Below are positions 58,372 to 64,000 of a DNA stretch of 64,000 bases, one piece after another (position 1 is the first letter of the stretch; every line of letters begins with the position of its first letter). A model generated the notes under the pieces. It did no database searches. It was given only the letters and a program-made list of their open reading frames with translations, and was not told the DNA's origin. The position numbers and the translations under genes are program-made. Location of the stretch: contig NZ_JAKMCS010000004.1 in the NCBI RefSeq assembly GCF_022662195.1, forward strand, positions 124,001 through 188,000, read 5' to 3'. Source of the DNA: Aestuariivivens insulae. GTDB taxonomy: Bacteria > Bacteroidota > Bacteroidia > Flavobacteriales > Flavobacteriaceae.

Positions 58372-59591
58372 TGAAAGTATTTTTAATTAGACTTCTTAAC
58401 TTTGTGTTGAATTTATTTTCTTTTGTCTTATTGATTGTAATTTTTTTTATTTCAAAATTACTTATAAATAAGAGCAAAAAAGAAATTAAAAATATTACTT
58501 GGTTTGGAGCATATGGTAATGGTAATTTAGGAGATGATTTAATTTTTTATTCCTTAAAAAGGTTATTAAAGAAAAACAAGTTTAACATTAATCTTTCAGT
58601 AAGGGATTTAAATAAAGCTAAAAATTATGGGGTTCCAATTTTTATTAAAGGTGAGCAGTTTTATCATTTTTTTAAGTTCATAAATAGGATAAAGAATTCT
58701 GATGGTGTTTTTTTAGGAGGAGGAGGGCTTTTAGAGTATTATTATCCTAGCAAGCAAGCTTATCGTATGATAATGATTTATTTGTGCCCATTAATGATTG
58801 CGAGAATATTTGGCAAACCTGCATTTGTTTTAGGAATAGGGGTGAACAAGGGAAGAATTGAAAATGGATTAATTAGATTTATTTATAATCAGGTTTTGTC
58901 AGAGTCTAAACTTATTGTGACAAGGGATAATAAGTCAAAAGAAGGATTAATAGAAAATGGAGTTGAAACGGAGATAATATGTTCTTACGACCCAGTTTTG
59001 AGCTTGGATTTACCCCAGACTAAATTGAATAGTGGAAAAAAGAAAATTGGGTTTATATTATGGCCATATTTTTTATGGCCTCATTTTTATGAAAATTCTG
59101 AAAATATCAGTTCTGATAAGCTTGACCAGCACAAACTATTTTTAAATAAGATTAATGAATTAATTGAAAGTTTAAAATATAAGTATGAACTAGAATTTTT
59201 AACTTTTCATTTTAGTGATACAATGGTGTATCGAGAATTAAATTTTAACTCCGAACCTAAGGCTGAATTAAATAAATTTTTGAGACAGGTTACATCCCTA
59301 GATTTATTAGTTACCATGCGTTATCATGGTCAAATTACTGCACTTTTATCAGAAACGCCTGTTGTGTCATTAAGTGTGCAACAAAAGATGGATGAGTTGA
59401 TGAAAAATTACGAATTAGAAGCGTTTAATTATGATGTTAATAATTTTAAGGTTGATAAAATTTTAGATGATATCAATTATATTTTTAAACATAATGCAAA
59501 AATAGTTAAACAAATAAATGATAAAAACATTTTATTGAAGGGTGAAATAAATAAGGCCTATGGAGAATTAAATTTTAATGTTCAAGTTTAA
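58371..59591 (+). CDS. Polysaccharide pyruvyl transferase family protein
   Basis: A 406-residue protein with an N-terminal hydrophobic helix (about residues 9-32). The body fits the PS_pyruv_trans family: TWFGAYGNGNLGDDLIFYSL, DGVFLGGGGLLEYYYPS, GKPAFVLGIGVNKGRIENGL, SKLIVTRDNKSKEGLIENG, and the C-terminal LLVTMRYHGQITALLSETPV and VSLSVQQKMDELM. These enzymes add pyruvate ketals to sugars, or act on related acceptors, giving an acidic polymer. An N-terminal membrane segment is less usual for the family. It overlaps the preceding gene by one base. Confidence 0.88.
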   Translation: MKVFLIRLLNFVLNLFSFVLLIVIFFISKLLINKSKKEIKNITWFGAYGNGNLGDDLIFYSLKRLLKKNKFNINLSVRDLNKAKNYGVPIFIKGEQFYHFFKFINRIKNSDGVFLGGGGLLEYYYPSKQAYRMIMIYLCPLMIARIFGKPAFVLGIGVNKGRIENGLIRFIYNQVLSESKLIVTRDNKSKEGLIENGVETEIICSYDPVLSLDLPQTKLNSGKKKIGFILWPYFLWPHFYENSENISSDKLDQHKLFLNKINELIESLKYKYELEFLTFHFSDTMVYRELNFNSEPKAELNKFLRQVTSLDLLVTMRYHGQITALLSETPVVSLSVQQKMDELMKNYELEAFNYDVNNFKVDKILDDINYIFKHNAKIVKQINDKNILLKGEINKAYGELNFNVQV

Positions 59592-61028
59592 ATGAGTCAG
59601 AAATTACTAGCGAGTTTTTCTTTGTATACATTAGGTCAGTTGCTTACTCAGTTGTTGTCAATCGCATTATTGCCTTTATATTTAAAAAAGCTTACCCTCG
59701 AAGATTATGGTATTGTAGCCTCATTAATGTCCGTGGCAACTTTTTTTAACGCTTTGATGCAATACGGATCAGGTCCTACAGTAATGCGATATTATTATGA
59801 GTTTGGTAAAAATTCAACAGAGTTTAAAGGCTTTTTTACATCCATTTTGGTGTTTAATTTTCTTGCGAATATTATTTTGACTGTGTTGATAATTTTTGTT
59901 TATGAGAACATTTTTTCCTTTTTACTGCCAGATATAGAAATATCAACATATATCTATTACATTATTTTTTATTCTTTCTTTTTTGCTTTTCCTATTCTTA
60001 ATTTAAGTCTCTTTAGAGTAGAGTCTAAACCAATAAAGTTCTTGCTTTTCAGTATTGCACAATTTGTTATTTCTTTTGTGTGTATTTATTATATGGTTGC
60101 TGTGTTAGATGGTGGAGCATTTGGGAAAATTAAAGGGGAGTTTTGGGCACGAGTACCATTATTCATTATTGGTTTTTATTTGTTTAAGAAGTATATAAAT
60201 TTTTCAGCCGTTAGATTGTCCTACATTAAAGAAGGATTGAAATATGGCATTCCTTTGATGTTTCAAGCTATTTTATGGTGGGCCTTATATAAGTTAGATT
60301 ATTTTTTAATTAACAGAGAACTTGGAAACGAAGGTGTGGGATTATTTAATGTCGGCTTTCAAGTATCTTACCTATTAATTACTTTAGGGATTTCTTTTTC
60401 TTTAGCTTGGACACCTCATTTTTTTTCCATAGCAGAAAAAGAAGACACCAAAAGATTATATGGGAACCTCGTTGGAAATTTTTTAATGTTTTTATCTTTT
60501 TTAGGGTTGATAGCTATATTATTTACTTCTGATGGACTAATTTTACTGCAAGCAGAGGATTATTTAAAGATTAACTTATTTTTACCCTATTTAATATTGG
60601 GAGCTATCTTTCAATCTGGATATTATATGGTTCAACAATTATTATTTTATTCAAAAAGAACAATTTTAATTCCAATTATTTTAGGAGTTTTCATGACTTT
60701 AATAATTACTTTGGAATATGTTATTTTGCCTGATTTTGGGTTACTTGGCCTAAGTATAATAAAGTGCTTTGGATTTATTGGGATATTTACGACAACCTTG
60801 TTGGTTGGTTTAAAATTTTATCATTTTAAATTAAATTTCAGAAAAGTTTATACTGCACTTTTTTTTTTAGCAGGAAATTCAATTTTAGTTTTTTATAATG
60901 AAATTTTATATTCTGGAATTTTGACAAAGATTATTTTGGTTTTGGCTAACCTGATTTTAATTTGGAAAATTAATTTTTTTACTTTAGAAGAGAGAAGATT
61001 TTTTAAAAGCGTAATAAGAAAAAAATGA
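59592..61028 (+). CDS. Wzx-type lipid-linked oligosaccharide flippase
   Basis: A 478-residue membrane protein with about 12-14 hydrophobic helices. The N-terminal LASFSLYTLGQLLTQLLSIA and LPLYLKKLTLEDYGIVASLM segments and the later GIPLMFQAILWWALYKLDYF, LGNEGVGLFNVGFQVSYLLI are typical of the polysaccharide biosynthesis/MATE-like flippase family (Polysacc_synt). It would turn the undecaprenyl-linked repeat unit to the periplasmic side. It starts directly after the pyruvyltransferase stop and overlaps the next gene by four bases. Very A/T-rich codon use, as is common for such genes. Confidence 0.92.
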   Translation: MSQKLLASFSLYTLGQLLTQLLSIALLPLYLKKLTLEDYGIVASLMSVATFFNALMQYGSGPTVMRYYYEFGKNSTEFKGFFTSILVFNFLANIILTVLIIFVYENIFSFLLPDIEISTYIYYIIFYSFFFAFPILNLSLFRVESKPIKFLLFSIAQFVISFVCIYYMVAVLDGGAFGKIKGEFWARVPLFIIGFYLFKKYINFSAVRLSYIKEGLKYGIPLMFQAILWWALYKLDYFLINRELGNEGVGLFNVGFQVSYLLITLGISFSLAWTPHFFSIAEKEDTKRLYGNLVGNFLMFLSFLGLIAILFTSDGLILLQAEDYLKINLFLPYLILGAIFQSGYYMVQQLLFYSKRTILIPIILGVFMTLIITLEYVILPDFGLLGLSIIKCFGFIGIFTTTLLVGLKFYHFKLNFRKVYTALFFLAGNSILVFYNEILYSGILTKIILVLANLILIWKINFFTLEERRFFKSVIRKK

Positions 61029-62398
61029 CCAATATTTGTTTTGTATCCAATTTCCATAAAACCTATTTTTTTGAAGAAGTAGCACTCGAATTAAAAAATA
61101 AAGACTATAATATATTTTGGTTATGTTTTGAAAGGAAAATGCTTATTCATTTAGAAAAGAAGTTTCCCAGCGAAAACATATTACTATTGTCTAGAAATAG
61201 TATTGAAAATAAACCTAAAAAGATTGCAGATTTTAAATTAAATGAATTAGTAAATGGCGATAGGTTTTTAAGGCATCAAACTGATTGGGCGTACCAATAT
61301 TTAATAAGGATACAACAACCTGTTTTAAATTTCATTAAGGAGAAGAAGATCAATTTTATTTTTGGAGAGGTAACACACGCTCATGAAATATTAATTCATA
61401 GGCTAGTAAATCGGTTCAAAGAGTTAAATTGTAAATATTTGCATCCTCAATCTGTTAGAATACCAAATAAGAGATTCTTTTTTTTAGAAGATGAGTTTCA
61501 AGCTGAAATTTTTAATGATGATAAAATTCATAATGACAATTGGGAGGTAGAGCTAGAAACAATTGTCGCAGTTAGACCTAGAAGAGTTGCTCAAGTGGAC
61601 AGCGATGTTAAGAAAGAACTGTCGGTAAGTGGAAAATTCGATAGGTTAAAAAGGTTCTTTACACAAGAAAATATATCTAAAGACTTGCCTAGTGTTATAG
61701 AAAACCGAAAGAAAAGGTCTAAAATAGCGCTAAAAGAAGAGTTTAATAAATTAACATATCGATTTGTTAAAACAGCTGATGAATCCATATTAAACAACAA
61801 AAAGTTTGTAGTTTACACATTGCATATGCAACCAGAGGCCTCAGTTGATGTTGTTGGTGTATATTATGATGATCAGTTACGGAATATAAAAAATATATGG
61901 CGCATTTTACCAGATGAGTGGTATATAGTCATAAAAGAACATTCTAATGCAATTGGAAACCGATCTTATTCTTTTTTCAAAGAGTTTTTAAAATTAAGAA
62001 ATAGCATTCTATTGAATGAAAAGGTCGATTCTCATTTAATTATAGATAAGGCTGAAGCTATTTTTAGCGTTTCTGGAACTATTGCTTATGAAGCAGCTTT
62101 AAAGGGTAAGTATTCTTTCACTTTTGCGAATATATTTTTTAACAAGCTTAAAAATTGTTTAAAAATAACATTAGATGATTTTAGGAATATTGGAAGTATA
62201 AATGAACTTTTTGATATTTTGAAAGAAAGGAATGAAGAAAAATTATCGATTCCTGAGTATTCTGAATATTTATATCAAAGAAGTTATAATGGAATTGTTG
62301 ATGCTCCTGTTAATTCGGTTGACTGGCATGATCAAGACAATATAAAAGTAGTCTCTGAATCGTTTAATGTGTTTTTAAATAAATTTGGAACTAGATAA
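61025..62398 (+). CDS. Capsule-polysaccharide-type glycosyltransferase-like protein
   Basis: A 457-residue soluble protein. The N-terminal ICFVSNFHKTYFFEEVALEL and the C-terminal half (VVYTLHMQPEASVDVVGVYY, DDQLRNIKNIWRILPDEWYI, VIKEHSNAIGNRSYSFFKEF, ESIFSVSGTIAYEAALKGKY in near form) fit the GT-B-like capsule polysaccharide biosynthesis group (Capsule_synth/KpsS-related), with the KEH and SGTxxxEA motifs common to these transferases. It probably adds a sugar, perhaps the nonulosonate or a glycerol-type unit, but the donor is unknown. It overlaps Wzx by four bases and the next gene by 14. Class is moderately certain, reaction is not. Confidence 0.7.
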   Translation: MTNICFVSNFHKTYFFEEVALELKNKDYNIFWLCFERKMLIHLEKKFPSENILLLSRNSIENKPKKIADFKLNELVNGDRFLRHQTDWAYQYLIRIQQPVLNFIKEKKINFIFGEVTHAHEILIHRLVNRFKELNCKYLHPQSVRIPNKRFFFLEDEFQAEIFNDDKIHNDNWEVELETIVAVRPRRVAQVDSDVKKELSVSGKFDRLKRFFTQENISKDLPSVIENRKKRSKIALKEEFNKLTYRFVKTADESILNNKKFVVYTLHMQPEASVDVVGVYYDDQLRNIKNIWRILPDEWYIVIKEHSNAIGNRSYSFFKEFLKLRNSILLNEKVDSHLIIDKAEAIFSVSGTIAYEAALKGKYSFTFANIFFNKLKNCLKITLDDFRNIGSINELFDILKERNEEKLSIPEYSEYLYQRSYNGIVDAPVNSVDWHDQDNIKVVSESFNVFLNKFGTR

Positions 62399-63602
62399 TT
62401 ATAATATTAATATCTCGAAATTTATAATTTCCGCTATAGCATTGGGTTTAACGATGAGCGGAATTACCTTAATTAACATAGGGGTTAATGTAAGGGTGAT
62501 ACATGTATTATTACCATTGATTTTTTTTGGGTTGCTTATTGTAAGGTTTAGGTGGCTTATAAAGGCTTTTAATAAAATTAAGAGACTTAAGTTATTTAAA
62601 GTTTATTTAGTTTTATTATTGATTTTACTGTATACGACTTTAATTATTAGTCCTGAGACTGTTTCTGGTTTTAAATTATGGATGACACTATTTATTAATA
62701 GTATTTTGGGCTTGGTTTTTTACGGGGTGCTTTTAGAGCAAAAGATAAATATTTCATTTTTTAATAACCTGTCTTACCTTAGCGTTAGTATTATATCGTT
62801 AATTGTTGTTTTTCAGTTTGTATTAAGCGTTTTAGGCTTTTATGAACCTCATATGTTTGGGAAAAATGGATTTTTTATGTTAGGTCGACCTGCAGCATTT
62901 TTTGGAGATCCCGGTTGGTTAGCATATTGGCTTATAATATTTAGCTTAATCGTATTTGAAAATCGAAGAATAGGAATAATTAGTACGTTTAATTTTAGCT
63001 TATTTTTAATTTGTATTTTATTCGGTCTTGTAATATCTCAATCTAGAGTGGGTATTTTTTTTATAGGATTAAATTTTTACTTGCTTGTTTTACATAAAAA
63101 GATTTCGAAAAAGGTTTTACTAATACTTATAGGTGTTTTGGCAGGAGCTTTATTAATAGTTGGAATTTATTTTGGATTATTGAAAATACCTGAAAATTTG
63201 TATTATGATATTGTTAAATTGAGGGCAAACCCAAGGTTTTATGATGCTGTCACAATTTATTCTGAATTCGTTAATTCAGGTAATATTTGGTTCGGTAATG
63301 GGTTAGGGTCATTAGATAGGTTAGTTGAGATTTATCCTTGGAGAAATTATACCGATTCGCATAATGTAATTTTTATTCAAATGCTTAATGATGCTGGTAT
63401 TATCGGCGTATTTGTTTTAGTGTATTTTATTTATAAATTAAAAAAAAGATTAAAAACTCGAATAGGGAAAATTATGTATGTAGAATTTATTATTCTCTTG
63501 TGTTTCCATAATATTTTTCCATATTTTCAGTTGTTTTGGTTTTTATTGCCATTAATATTTGTTTTGGATAGAAAGTATGAAGAAGAATTTAAATTCTATT
63601 AA
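62385..63602 (+). CDS. Wzy-like O-antigen polymerase
   Basis: A 405-residue membrane protein with about 10-12 hydrophobic helices and one longer periplasmic loop containing GNGLGSLDRLVEIYPWRNYT and DSHNVIFIQMLNDAGIIGVF, the pattern of Wzy_C/O-antigen ligase-type proteins (conserved DSHN near the end). PAAFFGDPGWLAYWLIIF precedes the loop. It would join repeat units in the periplasm. The start is TTG at 62385, overlapping the preceding gene by 14 bases; an ATG at 62454 would lose the first helix. WaaL-type ligases share this pattern, but the locus context favours Wzy. Confidence 0.8.
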   Translation: MELDNYNINISKFIISAIALGLTMSGITLINIGVNVRVIHVLLPLIFFGLLIVRFRWLIKAFNKIKRLKLFKVYLVLLLILLYTTLIISPETVSGFKLWMTLFINSILGLVFYGVLLEQKINISFFNNLSYLSVSIISLIVVFQFVLSVLGFYEPHMFGKNGFFMLGRPAAFFGDPGWLAYWLIIFSLIVFENRRIGIISTFNFSLFLICILFGLVISQSRVGIFFIGLNFYLLVLHKKISKKVLLILIGVLAGALLIVGIYFGLLKIPENLYYDIVKLRANPRFYDAVTIYSEFVNSGNIWFGNGLGSLDRLVEIYPWRNYTDSHNVIFIQMLNDAGIIGVFVLVYFIYKLKKRLKTRIGKIMYVEFIILLCFHNIFPYFQLFWFLLPLIFVLDRKYEEEFKFY

Positions 63603-64000
63603 GAGTATTGCGGTTGTAGATTTTGTAGGAATTAAAGCTGGGATGGATTTGTATGATGTTAATTTATGTAAATCATTGCAAAATAAAGGTATTGAAGTGG
63701 TTTTACTATCTAATTTTGAGCATAAGGATATAGATTCAGAAAAAGTTTTTAAAGATAATCCGGAAGGAGTTATTAACAAGTTAAATAATATTTTTTTTGG
63801 TCACATTAATGCGTTTAGGATAATTAGAAGGAAGAAATATAAAACGGCTTTATTACATTCATTTTCTTTTCAGTTAAAGGATTTGTACATTTTTATTTTG
63901 GCAAAATTATTCAAGTTAAAAGTAATTTTGGTGCTTCATGATGTTTCAGGCTTTGCAGGAAAGGATATAAAAGTGATAAGGAAATTAATTTTAGAATTTT
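63577..64000 (+). CDS. Glycosyltransferase, N-terminal part (3' end outside window)
   Basis: An ATG frame overlapping the polymerase gene by 26 bases and open to the window end (141 residues). It begins MKKNLNSIKSIAVVDFVGIK, then GMDLYDVNLCKSLQNKGIEV and VLLSNFEHKD, later LLHSFSFQLKDLYIFILAKL and VILVLHDVSGFAGKDIK. This is the N-terminal Rossmann-like half of a GT-B glycosyltransferase, GT4 type (acceptor-side domain with HD-V pattern). The catalytic donor half is not in view, so donor and linkage are unknown. It shows that the polysaccharide locus continues to the right. Confidence 0.75.
   Translation, partial: MKKNLNSIKSIAVVDFVGIKAGMDLYDVNLCKSLQNKGIEVVLLSNFEHKDIDSEKVFKDNPEGVINKLNNIFFGHINAFRIIRRKKYKTALLHSFSFQLKDLYIFILAKLFKLKVILVLHDVSGFAGKDIKVIRKLILEF

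Overview
The window is a 64 kb piece of a Flavobacteriaceae (Bacteroidota) chromosome, probably from a marine species. The evidence is a SusC/SusD pair with lipoprotein glycosidases, TAnnTTTG-type -7 promoter boxes, a type IX secretion C-terminal signal, many lipoproteins, a FecI/FecR/TonB-receptor unit, and families largely confined to Bacteroidota (DUF4175, DUF4837, DUF6909). The DNA is AT-rich throughout and most AT-rich in the last 6 kb.

Layout. (1) 1-10.3 kb: a polysaccharide utilisation locus. It holds the tail of a LuxR-type regulator, SusC, SusD, a lipoprotein with three tandem copies of a ~161-residue domain, a GH16 endo-glucanase and a GH3 beta-glucosidase. GH16 plus GH3 points to a beta-glucan such as laminarin: GH16 cuts the chain, SusD and the repeat protein bind it, SusC imports fragments, and GH3 finishes the digestion. 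(2) 10.4-28.7 kb: mostly housekeeping. LysE exporter, tRNA-Cys, folB, glnS with a C-terminal extension, DUF1761, an acyltransferase-like protein, an SPFH protein, gltX, DUF4175, ybeY, and mnmG flanked by two perfect parS-type palindromes, followed by a methyltransferase and an OmpH-like lipoprotein. (3) 28.8-35.7 kb: a DUF6438-like protein, the ECF sigma/FecR/TonB-receptor unit, holB and a T9SS cargo protein. (4) 35.9-46.7 kb: pgk, a LysM lytic transglycosylase, DUF4837, tatA, an M23 peptidase, and two paralogous Wzz-like proteins flanking a GH3-type acyl-adenylating enzyme and DUF6909.

(5) 46.7-64 kb: a surface polysaccharide (O-antigen or capsule) locus that continues past the window. It begins with a relic of an rmlB gene, a UDP-sugar dehydrogenase, a phosphoglycosyl transferase, a PglE-type aminotransferase and a PseB-type dehydratase, separated by repeat-rich gaps. 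Then come rmlBACD for dTDP-L-rhamnose, a small lipoprotein coupled to a NeuB-type synthase, a CMP-nonulosonate synthetase fused to a KdsC-like phosphatase, a pyruvyltransferase, Wzx, a capsule-type transferase, a Wzy-like polymerase and the start of another glycosyltransferase. These genes suggest a polymer with rhamnose, a uronic acid, an amino sugar and a nine-carbon keto acid, possibly pyruvylated.

Intergenic DNA around 46.7-51.1 kb is full of imperfect palindromic repeats. Two genes there end inside such repeats, so their last codons and stops are repeat DNA. No rRNA, CRISPR array, intact insertion sequence, prophage or recognisable defence system was seen.
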